Assembly (NCBI GenBank): GCA_012295275.1
Contig: CM022671.1
Location: forward strand, 33,323,927-33,387,926
Direction of reading: 5' to 3'
DNA: 64,000 bases
From: Chrysomallon squamiferum
Lineage: Eukaryota > Mollusca > Gastropoda > Neomphalida > Peltospiridae
Each line of letters opens with the position of its first letter. Positions within the stretch are counted from its first letter, which is position 1. Positions 1 through 15,400 of this stretch are shown piece after piece. A model generated the notes under the pieces. The model saw nothing but the letters and a program-made list of their open reading frames with translations, was not told where the DNA came from and made no database searches. Position numbers and translations under genes: made by a program.

Positions 1-1494
1 CAAATCTAGTGAAGAAAATCTACAAACATTTGAATCAGCAATGACTTCCTGAGTGCACTGGACCATTGCACTCCTCAACATCTGATAGGATATCATTTAT
101 AAACATTCAGCTCATACCTTTAAAAAACTGAATTCAGTCATTGTGTAGCTAATGCTTTTAAAAATCCAAATCACATTTTTCACTCAGTTATTTGTATGTA
201 CTCAGGACTTACAAAACTGCATTTACTTTTTCATAAGTTGTTTGTTTGACATTGAAGACTAAAAAAAAAAAAATTCATTTTCTTTTTCACCTGAGTTATT
301 TGTACTTACAAAGAACTGTTAAGAAACAGGATTTATTTTATTATCTTTTTTTCTTTCACCCCAGTTATTTTTACATATATATAATGAAAATCAATAACAG
401 GCTTTCTTTAACAAACAAAATTTCACAAGAACACTTGTATGAAATGTACTAGGTCAACAAGAAGAAAGAAAGAAAAAAAAAAAAAAAAAAAAATATATAT
501 ATCTTTCCTGGTGGCCTGATTTCTCTACTAGAATTTTAAATAATGATTTACAATGCTTTTACAAAACCACAGGTACTGACATTTTATGTTAACTTGTTCT
601 ACTCACACCATATGGATAACAAACATAATTATTATTTAATACTTTTTAAACATTAACATTTAATATTATCCTGTCATAATATATTTTGCTTTTATAATAA
701 TTATTTTTGTTCTAAAACATCAAATTACATTTGACTAGATTTGAAAACAATATACAAACATATATGAGAAAATACATATATATTCAAAAATAAATGTACA
801 TTTATTTATCACACACAAACACATATACTCACCAAAATTATTGTTATTAAATTTAATTTTCTTATTTTTTTAATTTCCATTCAAGACTACTACTACCCTG
901 GGTACACTAAAATATTTGCCTCTGCCTTTAACCTGAAGTGATTATTATGCTATCACTAACCAAATATCTATCAAGAGTCTGAGAACTGGCTATCAATTTT
1001 TTACTATTGTTATGTATTGTAATGTTGCTGTGAGAATTTTCACATGACCATGTATCCCTATTCACCAATTACAATAATGTATCCTATGGCTGCTAACCAG
1101 ATTGGATGGCATAAAGGCCATATCATTTTACAGGGTGTAAAGGCCATTCACCTTTCATAACCATCCAGCTAATTTGTTACCTGTCCCTGTAGCATGTACC
1201 ACTAACAATACACTAGGTTCAAAAATAAACACATCAGTAATGTTGGCATTATGGAAATTATCATTATGGAAAGTGTGAATTTATAAATAAATTAATGTTT
1301 GTTTACTGATGCATTAACATATTTTGTTTAATTAATTATTAGGTGTCAAGTTGTTGGTGTTTATCTTAATAAGATATATATATTTTTTTTTTTAAATTTC
1401 AAAAGTATCAAAAATAAAATAAGATCATATCACAAGAACTGCAGTCACTATTGCAAATAAGTAGTTTGTATCATCATCAGATTTGTTTAATTTC

Positions 1495-1532
<38 letters not shown>

Positions 1533-4500
1533 CTGTGTATGTGTGGGGAAAAAAATGAAGTAAGAAACTGTTTATACTCATTACCAGTTATCATATTTTA
1601 GTTATTGTATTAGAATATTTCAAAAAATATATATATCTTAAAAAGTTTAATACAAATTTGTTAAACAGTGGTAATCATTAGCAGAATAGATCCTTTAAGC
1701 ATTCTTTAAAAACATCTAATGTTAAAATGTGTTAAGATCTCTTTCAACAGATACTTAATCATTACAGCATTTAAAAACCACCAATTTGTTAAATTACATG
1801 GACTATATTTGTACTGAATTATCTGAAAGTATAATGAACTAGATTACTTTAACATCTATTTTTAAAAATTCTTACCTCCAACTGACTTTAGACATTAAAT
1901 ATTTAAGCACCAATTTAAACCTTATATAATTCTTTGTATCTATGATCTGCTTCATTCCAGAGTTACACAGAAGCAAATTTCCTAATTCAGCTGAAATTTA
2001 CCGAGAAGTTCATGACATTACCATAATTTGCACTTAAGAGCAAACAGATCTAATTAAATATACATTTCTGACACATTAAAGGCACAAAGTCAGAAATATT
2101 TAATATTTTAAACAGAAATTTGTTCTTTTTACTTAATTACTGTTTACAGAAATGTTTTCCCAAATGAGATGATGCTAATTTTTAGCACTTACATCTCCCT
2201 TAGTATGTTTTAATGTTTTTAATTTTTCAATATTTATTATTAATTTACTACTAAATTCTTAAAAATAAAACAATAAAAAAAAGAAGAAGAAGAAGAAAGA
2301 AAGAATGAAAAGAAAAGAAATATGCAAAATGTTAAATATTGTCCTAACCAAAAAAAAAAAAAAAATATTTTGTAATGGTACATAAGCCTGGTGAGGCATC
2401 TTAAAACTAAATACTTCTATATGTAAAATAACAAAAAATAAAAGTGCAATAAGTTTTTCTTCACAATTATTACTAGGCAATTTTAAAGATGATACCCCTA
2501 GCATCACCTGAATACTGAAGATATTTTACACATGTAACCCATTATATAACAGTAGACATGTGTGCTTACTGACATTTCTACAAGCCATAAACTTTCACCT
2601 AACTATCTCTGTACCTGCAAATATGCTGTCAATACACCTTTCTACCAGTATACAAAAAGGCTCGAAAGCAACAGAAATATTTGTGAAGTAAGGAGTGGGG
2701 AAACAAAAAAAAAATTAACTGTGCAAAGATAGAATTTATGAAAGACATCTAGCATTTCTGCTAATTTATATGACTAGCCTTCCCAGTATGCAATGGGAAA
2801 TGTTCAACATTACTGACATAGAGATTGGAACAAAATAAACATCTACTGTGTGGCACTTCTGACAGACATGGATACATGTCCTGCCTGTCTGACATGCAAC
2901 AACACTGAAAGTCAATAAACAACCATAAACATTAGCATGCAAAAATAAACAGAAATTATCCAGATACCACATTTCACCACTATGATAAAGATTCCTTACA
3001 AGTGCAAACTTTCAGTCACATGAAAATCTTAGTTTTTTGGAATTTGTTCTTCTCTTCCTCTTTTTTCAAAAACATCTAATGTATTTATTTTATTTTTTTT
3101 GGTCATTTTTAATTTTTTAATTTTTTATATATAATGAATGATTAAAGGCTCTTTTCACAGCAATTATTTTTGGGGGTAAGATATGAGATTTAATTTTTTT
3201 TTTAATTTAATCCATAATAGTTGTTATAAAATGAAAATATGAATTAATCCGTTTCCTGAAACTTAATTGTAAACTATATGAAAAAAGAAAAGCCTAATAT
3301 AATGCATTAACATTAACAGAAGATTTAATAACATTTATTATGCAATAGCTAGTATCTCCTATTGCTTTTGGATATCATTAAATATTCATTACTCAGCTTT
3401 AGTTTTCCTCATTAAATAGTTTCATTTTGCAATTTGAAAAAAAAAAAAAAACAAAAAAAAACAAACAATAAAACCCACAATACCCCAGAAAATAATATGT
3501 TTTCTAAAAATGGAGAGTAGTAATGTAATTACCAAACTATGCCAAAAATCACAGTGTCCCACATCATCTGCACTGTCACATAGCTCAGAATAGTTTAGCA
3601 TGGTCCTGTGACATGTACTTTTCAGCACATGAACATCCTAAATCTTAATTTTGGCATGCCACAAAAACTCTTTGCAAGAAACTTCCTTATGGAAGAAGTT
3701 TGCTAATGGCTTAAAGTCAACACTCACACATCAGTGATAAGACTTAACTTTGTCTGTCGGCCATGACAAGACTTTTGAAAAAGAATGCAGAATTATCTCT
3801 GAGTGCAAGGAATGTTTTCAAATAGAATCAGTGGCAGTAACTGCATTCCTTTTAATAAAAATGTTTAATAATAATAATTTAAAAAAACAGTAACAATACA
3901 ACTACTACTAATAAAATAATATAAACATAAAATGTTACATACTGTTTCTTTTCTAGCCTTTTTATTATTTCATATCATAGTAATTTGACTACTTACATGA
4001 AATTATTATCTGAAATATTTACTTAGTATCTAACATTATGAAATATATGTATTAAAGGATTACAACTAAATGCATAATGAAGAAAAATAAATAAATAATA
4101 GTAGTAATAAACAATAATAATAAAAAATTTATAAAAAAGTAAAATAAAAATTTTGCTCCTGTTGTAAAAGCAACATGTAATTTCAATACAAAGAAGAATA
4201 CAAACTAACACCAGTATTAACTGCCTTAACTGATTTAATGCACTGCCAGCATGGCTAGGTTTGGTTACAAGAGGTGTTCTTTCAAGACAGCAAACCAGAA
4301 ACTGAAGGTGATAATTTCCAGCATGAGGTTGCTTCCAAGATTCAACAGCTGCAGTTACTTCACATTTCTACCCTTCCATGTGCAATTTATCTATAGCATG
4401 TACAGACAAATATCATCATTATGGGCAAGGATTACAGGAACTGTATTGTTAAGAATTTCAGCCAGTTGCTTCCAAATTAACTAGGACTGTCAGGAGATAA

Positions 4501-7500
4501 CCCACATACTATCTTCTTTCTGGTTAATTTATAACTTTTGTAACCATAAATCAAAATAATATTAGTACATTAGTTTTTTGTCAGAATTGTACATCATGAT
4601 TTAATAAACATTTATTGGCTATCTTATTACTAAGCTGTCTCACAAGCTTAAACACTGTGTTATATACCTTTGTTATTAAAAACATATCCTAAACTGATAA
4701 AGTTATTATTATTATTATTATATGTTATAATTATTATTTTTATCATTTTTAAATGTTTAAATGAGCAAGGTTATTAATAAACATTTTTTCTTCTCAGTAT
4801 TTTTAATTTGAATTACCTTTATAGCTATAAATATTTTTTTTATTAATAATTACCTATTTCTTTCTTTTCCTTTATGAATTTAACTATAAAATTTGTTTTG
4901 GTGCACATGTGCATGTGTTTTGGTGTGTATGTGTGTGTGTGTGTGTTTAAAAGTGTATATCACATATATATATATATATATGTTATTAAAACATCTGGTT
5001 ACATGTTGATATTTGATTATGTTTAGCGTTACCACATCACATCATTGTGTCTATACATCATCACTTCTTCATAAGCAGAAGGTTTGTGTATATACTCAGA
5101 TATCAATTTACATATCTTTGCTAGCTAAATTAAATATTATTTATTTATTTATAATAATAATTATTTTTATATATAAGAAAAGAAACAAATAATGTTAACA
5201 CTAGAGAGAAAACAAAAAAAAAGTAAGAAAGAAAAAGATAAATGATTAAAAAACAATAACAAACATTAGATTTTGAGTATTCCCATTTTAAAATAAAAAG
5301 TCTTAAGGGGGGGGTGAAATGGCTCCAGGATGATTGGCTCAGGTAACAGTGATGAGCTGTCATCACCCATGGTGCAACAGGCCCCACTAGAACTATGTGC
5401 CTTGTATCAATTAGAGTGATGACAGAGTTACACAACCTGGCACAGCCAGTTGTAAATGCCAATCTGTGATCCAAGTTCAACATCAACAGAATAAGAAACA
5501 CATCTTACCTTGATCATAACTACACACAAATGATCCTCCATAGGTGTGCTGTTCAGTAACAACAGTTTCTGAACACACCAACAACCAGATTAAAGAAAAT
5601 AGTGGTTTTATTTTTTGGCAACAAATTTGGCTATCTATTTTAGTTGTGTTAGCTTTTCTTTTCTCATTTTTGTGATTGTTGTGATGATGATACTTGCCAT
5701 TTTTCATTACTATAAAATTAATAGGGTTAGTTCTCCATGTTTACATTATGGATAAAAATTAAGCAAAAACTCATTTTAAATGGAGAATTATGCATTTGTC
5801 ATGATTGCGGCTTTAAAAATATCAAGTATGAAATGCATGCCTTCAATATTTTCAAAAAAGTTCCCATTAATTTTGTTAAAAATGTTTCCTAAAATAGAAG
5901 AAGCAATTTAAAAATATGTAGATCTAACAGCCATAAAATTCACACCTTCAGGCACAGATCTGAAGTGTTTCCAAAACTGAAACTTCTCACAGGAACTTTT
6001 CAAGAATACACTCCACAATCAGCTATGTATAAATATTAGTTTCCTGGCTGCTGATGACAGCCATAAAATCCACTGATAAAAAAATATATTTATGAAGCAA
6101 ATCTGAGTTTGTATGTTCTAGCTCTAACCCTAAAAGTCATCTCATTTTGCTGAAATTCTATCCATCACTATCAAAATCTCTGCCAAACAGTGATAACAGA
6201 CAGAGACACACATGAACATCAGGTGTAAAGCCTATCTCATAGAAAGCTTGGACTATCAGAGGAAAAAAAACTATCCAGTGTGATAGGATTGTGTCATTGT
6301 ACCTAGTGGACCCCACCACCAGCAGTGCCACCCTCAGCACCCATGTTAATAACCTGATAGGATGTAATGAACATTTCCTCTATTGCCTTCATCCAGAAAG
6401 CATGAGATGTTTTCTAGAAGAACATGCCAAACACAACCACCTGATGACTGCTGATAAATGGTAAACAAATAATAATAAACAAAAATAAAAATAATGATAT
6501 ATATATTTCAAAACTGCATTAATACTGGATACCTTTAATAATATTTAGTAATAAAATGCATTGAGATAGCAATAAATATTCATTCAATTTAAAACAGGTT
6601 ATCTTTTAACAAGCCAAGGCAGGTAAAAATGTGAGCTTATCTCTGTTTTAAAATAAATTCAGATTTAATTCATGACAGTAAGGATGTATCTGAATCTTTT
6701 ATAATCAGAAAGGTTCTGCTTTTATTTTATTATTTTATAACTGTAAAAAGTTTATAAACATGCTTTTTTCGAATTTTCAGTGCTAGAATTCCAGTTCTCT
6801 GTATAATACATTTTTGTTTCATTCAGAATTACCTTTTAAAGACAAAATTAATATTTATCCAGGATTAAGTAAAGTCACAAAATGTTACTACATGAAATTT
6901 TTATCTTCTGCTCAGCCATGTCTATGTTAAGTAACAGATTTTCTCCAAATCTATAAGTTAAATAATACATAAGGTATCTGGCTGACCAGTAATAAAACTT
7001 CCATTGGTTGAATAACACAGTTTATAATCCTGTAAAATAAGTTAAATAATCTACTTTCTCTCTTATCTGACCACTGTTTGAAATTCAGAAAGCTAACTTT
7101 AAATAGCAGAGGAACTGCCAACAAGCAATCAATAACAGGTGGAGTTCTTCTTGGAATACCCACTGATCTGAATAGGAGTGAATAAAATATTTCTTAGTGT
7201 TAGATATTACTAAAGTCAGTGGTTTCTCTTCTCAAACTGTCATTATAAAATCTCGTCTAATAACAGTATTATAAAGAAAATACTACAGAGATTTTAAACA
7301 AATATGTATTCATAACTAGAACTGCAGTAGTTTGTGGATGAGTTAGATGGTGTTCACAATAGACAGCAAATATGAAATGTAAATATCACCTATAGAATAC
7401 ATATATTTCTGTACACTCTTACACAAGGCAAATGATGCCTGTGAAAGAAGACAGCCTGTAAGTAAATATATTCATGGACAAAACAATGAAACCATAAAAA

Positions 7501-10500
7501 GTTATTTACTACAACTTGAAGGAAATGTATCTTGTACAAATTGACTGAAATGGTGGACAATACAAAAAAAAGAAGAAAAAACCCCCCAAAAACAAACAAC
7601 AACAAAAAAGCATTTATTTAATGTATTTTATGTTATAATGAAGATAATGAATAATAAAAACCTTTTAGTTTAATTACATGTAGACACATATGTATGTGTC
7701 TGAGTAAAATAACTAGAACATAAATTAGTTTTAAACATGTGTTACAGAAATGGCCAAGATGGCCTACCTGCTACATCTATCACCATAACATGATGGCAGG
7801 GCTCACAAATTAGCAATCTTATGCAGTCTTAAACAATTAGTTAAATTTACAAATCTCTTTATAACTCCCAAATGTAAAATGCAGCTGATGTCAGCGTGGG
7901 ATTCTGATCTTTCTCAAGGTGAGGAATAATAACTGTGAGGCAGTTGAGATTCATTTCACAAATTTATTGCAGCCATCAAATGTGCTTACTGATTGAAGAC
8001 AATTCCAACATCTGGATTTGACAGGCTATAGCCAGACTTGTGTGTAGCCTGGAAAAGTTTACTCAAATTTATTGCCTCTCTTTTTAACTAATTTATATAT
8101 CTATAAAAGAAGTTTTAAAATGTTTTAGACTGACAAAGTTTTCTTCTGTAACATTTCTAATATATTTTACCAGTTCCAACCAAAATGTTTTAATAAACAA
8201 ATTTATAATCAGTTACAATAAATACATTTGTTAAATAGGAAGATACTAATTGTGCTCAATTAAAAAGATAAATTTTATGTAGTTAGACAAAAAATTTCTT
8301 TATGTCCTTTGTTATTAAAGTGTTCTTTGAATCTTACATATATCAATGTAGATTTAAAGATGCTCCATCACTTAGCATCGATTATAATGCATCATCCAAG
8401 AGAAAGGACCAAACAAGATCCACAAGCTGTTATTGAACAGACACATTAACCTAGTGACTGAAAAATAATAATACACCAAAAACAAAAGATTTGTAATATG
8501 ATGTATAAACCCATATTACATTCTACATACTATATTTGCTATATGCTACAGAAATACAGAACTATATAAAGATTATGCAGTGCCTTTACTTTTTCTGAAA
8601 TGTATTGATTAAAATATCAATAAAAATAAATTTAAATGAACTCTTTAGTGAATTCTATGAATAATCTGGCTAAATTTGAATCTTAAAAAAATGTATGCTA
8701 GGCAAGAACAAGAATAGGAACAGTACCAGCTGTTTTGGTAATTAACATGATTACAAGAGAAAATAGGATTAGAATACTGACACCAAAAGCTAATTATATG
8801 CAAATGGCATGGTTAATGTTCTACTAAGCAAAAGACATGTCACAAACAAACCAGGCTACGGTGCCATACCTGCCAGGCTCAATACTGACACTTTCTGATG
8901 TAGGTGATAACAACATGTACTGTCCAGACTTACAGGTCAAGGGTCAAACACATGTGGCCACAGAACCTCTTGAAAAACATCCCCAGCACCATGGCTAGGC
9001 AGCCATGTGCCATCATGAAACCAACTCCAGACCCAACATCCTGACAAAATGTTTTGGACAAATCACTGTTGGTACAGGTGCTGCCTGGACTCATAGAAAT
9101 AAATGATTTCCAAGGCCACAGTTTCAGAGCAATATGACATTTTTCAAAATTGTTCATGAAGAAAGATGCACAAAAGAATATTTGAAATTATGATAAAGTT
9201 CTAAAAGAATACAGTGTTCAATCTAGTTAATGTTTTGTAGATCCTTCTCTTCTTATTTCTTTTTTTCATCTCCTTCTTTATAAATTATTATCTCTTTTTT
9301 AAATTTTTTTTATTATTAGCACTCTGCTCACAGTTTGTACAACAATTATAATGCAAATGACATTAATTGTAAAATACTGTACAATAAGAACATATTGAAC
9401 ATACTATTTACTATTTACTAATTTTTGCAGTTGACAAATGTAAAAAGATGAAGAAAATATGCAGAATATTACTTCTTTCATACTGCTTACAGGATTTTAT
9501 ATTTACCATTAAATGAAATAAGAAAAAAGGTCAGGCCATCCTGTTTTAGATCAAAAATTGCTCAATGTGACTGTCATACAGGAGCAGTTTCACTGTTTTA
9601 TGAATGGTCTAATAAATATGTCTGTGTTGTCCACAAAGTCAGTTTTGATGAGCAAGATGACAGACAGAACTCAGACAAGAGAGAGAGATGTTGTACAGGT
9701 CACAGTCCACACCCCAGGCAGTGTCATAAATTCACCCATATACATTGCAAGGAGACCCTACAAGGTGTCGTAAATCTGAGAACTTCAATCAGATCTGGCC
9801 AGTTATGTTTGTGCTGGAAAGTTGTAAAACTCTGCACCATAGGTCCCACTTTCACAAACGACTGTGTGGTTTTGTGGCAGGCTACGTACACAGCGATAAT
9901 GAGATAACATTGAGCTTCTCATCAGACAAGGGTGGGAATTACAACCATAGGGTGCTACAAAAACATTCTTTCACAGAACACTTCTCACTCTCCAAACAGA
10001 CTCCCCATGTTCTCAAAACCAGTGAATAGGTAGTATAAAATGCTAATGAATTCCACATGCACAGAGTTCTAACATTAGATAATACTAGAATATAGTATAT
10101 TAAGAAAGAAATATTTAAATAAACAAATACTGTCTTGATAAAAAATGAGAAATTTTCTTCATTTTTTTTTCTTTATATATATATATATTTTTTTAACACA
10201 TCAAAGAAAAAGAATATTGATATTGCTAATTTTGTCTCCCAGTTCTATTTATAAAATAATATGTATATATATATATATGGCACTGTGCAGATTTGGAAAA
10301 AATGGCACCCTATTTATTTTTTCTGTATAGTTGCTTTTCAAAAAAATTTAAATGTCTTTGTGAAAAAAATGTTTATTCATGCAATATTGTTACATACATG
10401 TATATTAATATACAGCATCACTCAGCCACTTGGTTTTGCTTAACAAAATACAGTATTATATACAGAGTTTAATATTACACATATACACATACATATACAC

Positions 10501-12386
10501 ATATACACATACATACATACACACACACATACATACATACATATATATACACACACCCAAACACGTGTGTATACATGTCTATGTGTATATATATATATAT
10601 ATATATGTATATGTATAATACACACATACACATACACATTCATTTATATACATATATGTATGTACATATACTTACATGCATATATAGATGCACTAGTACA
10701 TTCATACAGATGTATCTAATTTAAATACGCATACCACAGTTAAAACATCCTCCAGAATGATATCATTTTTACATTAGGTACATCTGTATGAATGTGTCTG
10801 TATATATGAATGTACTCATTCATCTAGGTACGTGTGAAAGCATCCATATATGTATGCATGTGTCTATATGTGTACTTTGTTAAGCAAACCTAGTGGCTGA
10901 ATGATGCTATATATTAATATACATGTATGTAACAATATAGCATGAATAAACTGTATTTTCAAAAGTACATTTAATTTTCTTTTTAAAGCAACTATACAGA
11001 AAAATAAGTAAGTTGCCATTTTTTCCGGTGCCTTTATTTCTGATTCCATTTTTTCCTACAACCGTATATATATATCAACAAACAGTCAAAACTAAAGAAC
11101 AATTTCATCTTTACTCAAACTTTTTCTAGTTCTTATTCTGTTTTTAGCATAGGGGAAAGTTCTGAAAACTGCTCTAACTGCTAAAAGGATATCCTCTTAC
11201 TCTTTATCCACTTTTATTGTACATGTCAATAACATTAAAGCACCACATTATAGGAATGCTACATTACTTCACAGAGTAATTGTACACAGACTCAAACATT
11301 TCTTAGATAAAGGGTTATTCCAGTCAACCATGCAGAACCTTCAGACTACAATACACTCTACAGTTTCAAAACCACACACACCTGATTGCATTTTAATACA
11401 TATGCAAGACCTCTTTTTTGTGCTAGTTAACAATTATCTTATTTCATTTTCTTATGTTTACTTAACCTTCCAAGTATATCTTATCTACAGATTAAAAGAT
11501 TCTTTAATCTTGAATGGTCGAAAATTATCTCAATATATATATATATATTTTTTTTTTCTCTTCTTTTTAAAAAACTGTTTATTGCCCATTATTTTTTCAA
11601 AGAAGAAAGCAACTTTTAGAACAATAATACTATTAACAACAATTCACTAAATACAAGTGTAAGTATAATAAAATGGTATTTTATACTAGATATTTAGATC
11701 TAGAAGACAGAGATGGAAGACAGCACCAATGTATCACCATAATGAACTAGAATGGACATGGCTGAACTAATCTGTTCCATGATAAAATGATACAACAGAT
11801 GAAGGGAGAGACAGAGAGAGGAAGTAGTGATGGAAAGATAACTCCAGTGCCAAAAATCCTATGACTGGGTATAGTTACAGGTTCTATGGGCCAAGTGTCA
11901 ATCACTTTATCAGATGCTTTACATTCCTTCTGTTTATCTTTTAGCCTCTTTCTAATCTGATAATTAGCTAACTAGTTTTTAAATAAAATATATTCTTTTA
12001 CACCAAATGGGAGCAATAATATCTCTAGAAAAACATTACCTCCATCAGCAGAAAATAGAAAATATAAATGTTCTGTGAAATGTACAAAAGAACAGTTCTA
12101 AAGATGATAATCAATTTGTTTTAGGAGCATCATAATGAGTAGAGAAAGAAAAAAGAAAGAAAATAAAAAATAAAATTTTCTATTTTACTTTGAACTTTGT
12201 TGATATACACAGATAAAGGCTTCTGTCACATTATTTTTAATATATTTTGCAATATAATAATAATAACAATAATAATAAAAATTAAAATAAAATTTGTAAG
12301 ATTTTTGTGTGATTTTCTATGATTCTTTTCTTATTTTTCTTTCTTTTTTCTTTCTATAAACTGCATATATAATACTGGTATATATA

Positions 12387-12418
<32 letters not shown>

Positions 12419-15400
12419 AATAAAAATAATAAAAACAATAACTACTACTATAATAATAAGAAGAAATAAAACTAAATTTAAGAGAAAAAATATATAAAAA
12501 AATATAGTGAGAGAGACAGAGAGAGAGAAAGAAAGAAAGAGAAGAAACAAAGGAAAAAAAACTATTCATAGAGTGGAGAAAAATAATAATAATCTTTTCA
12601 GATTATGAATAATGTGCTATGTAGGTAATCTGACCACAGCAAATGTGGCTCAAGTGGAAAACTTTACATCAAAAACATTCTGTGGCCTCTATGAGCAAGA
12701 TGTGCCCTGGGCAGACACTGGTATCAAAGAGTCAGAGGATCCAAAACACACTTGAGACCCTTTGCCTTTAGAGTAGACCTATTACACTAAGATACACATC
12801 CTCACTGAACATTTGCAGGTGAGAAGAGTAGCCTTACACACAGGACATGTGTCATACATTAACCTGCAAACTGAAATTGTGGTAATAAACAATAATAAGA
12901 AAGTCATTTTTTTTGTTTCTGAACAAACACATTCACAGATGGGACTTATTTCTCAAAAGTATCTGTTAAACATGACATAAAATACTGTAATCTTACACAG
13001 TGATGGTTTTCTTTACTTTGCTGTAACTATAAATTCTACTTCTTATGGTACACGTGTCAATATACAAAGGTGCTAATTATATAATAGTACTCTTTACATT
13101 CAGCTTAGTAAGGTGCTTACAATGAAGCTTTTAATAGTAATAAATTATTTTAACACACGTCACGAAGGCATGAATGTGACCTTCCTTAATGAATGTTAAC
13201 ACAAAAAAATACACAATAAAACATTTAAAAAAGGTAAATTTGTTTTATCTGTTTAACAGGTTGTGAAATGCTTCAGTAGATCCATTAACAGAAAGTAAAA
13301 CAAATGAAAATATTATTAACTTCCAGTGATGTTTCAGATTCAGACATCTGGATATAATTATATACTAGCAAGATGTTATGATAATAAAATTCTGTTTGAT
13401 AGGATTTTCTGACAAAAGCATTGAATAATACATTTAAAATCAATGGAAAAAAATATTTTGTGAATGGTAAGAGTTATGTTTTAAAACAGAATTTGCAAAT
13501 TTAATACAGGCTTGTATAGGTGTACATGAGATATTTCCCTGATTATCTTGCACCTTTTTTGAGACTAATTATGTTATTAACTAATAGATTAGTTATTAAA
13601 ATAATACAATTATTCTGTATAGAAATGTATTAGTTTATCCCAGTGACATTTCTCATATAATTTAACAAATATTTTATAATTACACATCTCCATTCATTCA
13701 CATGCACACACAGAGAAACATCTTAAACTAAGCCCCAGTAAAGCATCTGTCCATTTAAAGAAAAAATAACTGCCTTTTGCTCATCATAACAACTGGCATT
13801 TTAGACGAGTAGTTTTTCTCACTGGCTTCGTGTTTCTCACATCTAAAACACATTTAGCTTCTCTCACTGCATTTAATGTACACAGCCAGAAAAATAACTT
13901 TCCACACACACACTCTAGGAATACAGTTTGTTCTGAATCTATACACAAGGAGTGTACTGTTTGCATTACTGAATCTACTCTGATGTTGTAATATATACAG
14001 AAATACAATCCAATTATAAACCTACCTAACTTTTGACTAATTATAAATCTTACATACATAGGAATAAATTATTGCAGTTACCTAGATATGATAGCTACAT
14101 TTACATTTATTTCCTCTCTGGTAGAATAGAGTTTAAGGATTTTATTTCCCCTTTCTTTTTGTTTGTGTGGGGTTTTTATTCTTTAAAAAGGAATGAGGGT
14201 GTTATTTTTATTATTATTTACATCATTTTTTTTTTTATTATTGACTTTTTCTTCTTATTTAGTTCAAAGGGTAAATTTAAAAATTTAATTTTAAAGTTGT
14301 TTCATTAGGTATTTCCAAAACCAACTTTACTGAACACACTTTTTCTCATGCATAATCAGATAATATTCACAGAGTGATAGACATTGGCCAGTAGTTAGTA
14401 CAATTGATACAAATTGTCCAGAACGCTTCAGAATTTGTTTTGAATGGTAAACAATGTTACTCAACTGCCACAGACTTTTACTCTTTACTCACTTCACTAA
14501 CATTATGCAACAGTCATGGTCAGTTTATCAGGTAAATGTTTTCACCTGGACAGGTGATCAAAGAACTCTTGACCTACCAGTGGCAAAGAGAGCAGTTCAA
14601 GAACGGATAAGAAGTTTTTCATTGTTTATAGGTGATAGGTAACTGCCTTGGGGCAGAAAGATATTTTCTGGATTGTAGATTTAGATTATCAGTAGGGACC
14701 TGCAAATGATGGACTGGTAATCTTCCACTTTAAACAGAAAAATTTCAAATCATTTCTTAAGTAGTCAGCTTATTATATCTACAAATCTCTAGATATTTTA
14801 GCTGTGAACAATAAAAATACTCAGAATAGTCTGAATAATAGATTTATGTTTAGATTTTGGAGATGATCTTATCATTATACATACAAAAATTGTAAATTGT
14901 TTCTTATGTAGCTGGCTTGAGCTATCAACAAAAATCTTGAGATTTCTGAACTCATGATAAACAAAATTTAAACTAATTTCCTTTGAGCATATCACATATT
15001 TTTACCAACTGAGATAAACAAGTGATAATCACATACATATACAAAAAAAAGAACATAGTGTCTTGTGAAAAGCATTACAATGAGAAGATAACTTTTTTGT
15101 TGTTACAATGTTAGGAAATAAGAAAATGTTTTGAAATGTATCCTATTTATTTTGTAAAACTGTACAACTAAATATTGTGAATCAATATCATTAAGCTAGG
15201 TACATTTTGCAAAGTATGTACAGTATTTATAAACATCGAAAAAAGGTATCTTAAATAAAAGTTAAAAATCATAAAAGATTTCAAATACATCAAATTTAAT
15301 GTTTATAGAATGAATGAAACACACACACACACATATATACATATACACTTTGACTAACATTTTATTTGTAAACACAGAATATATATGGATTAGTTAAGTA

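Noticed and set aside
8930-10029. Short open frames on both strands in a GC-richer stretch
   Set aside because: No recognisable domain, no start context or splice pattern that I can support.
10145-11049. Short frames on both strands with similar peptides
   Set aside because: They are the two arms of the inverted repeat.
14454-14642. 62-codon plus-strand frame with a basic C terminus
   Set aside because: No motif, and no partner exons on the plus strand.
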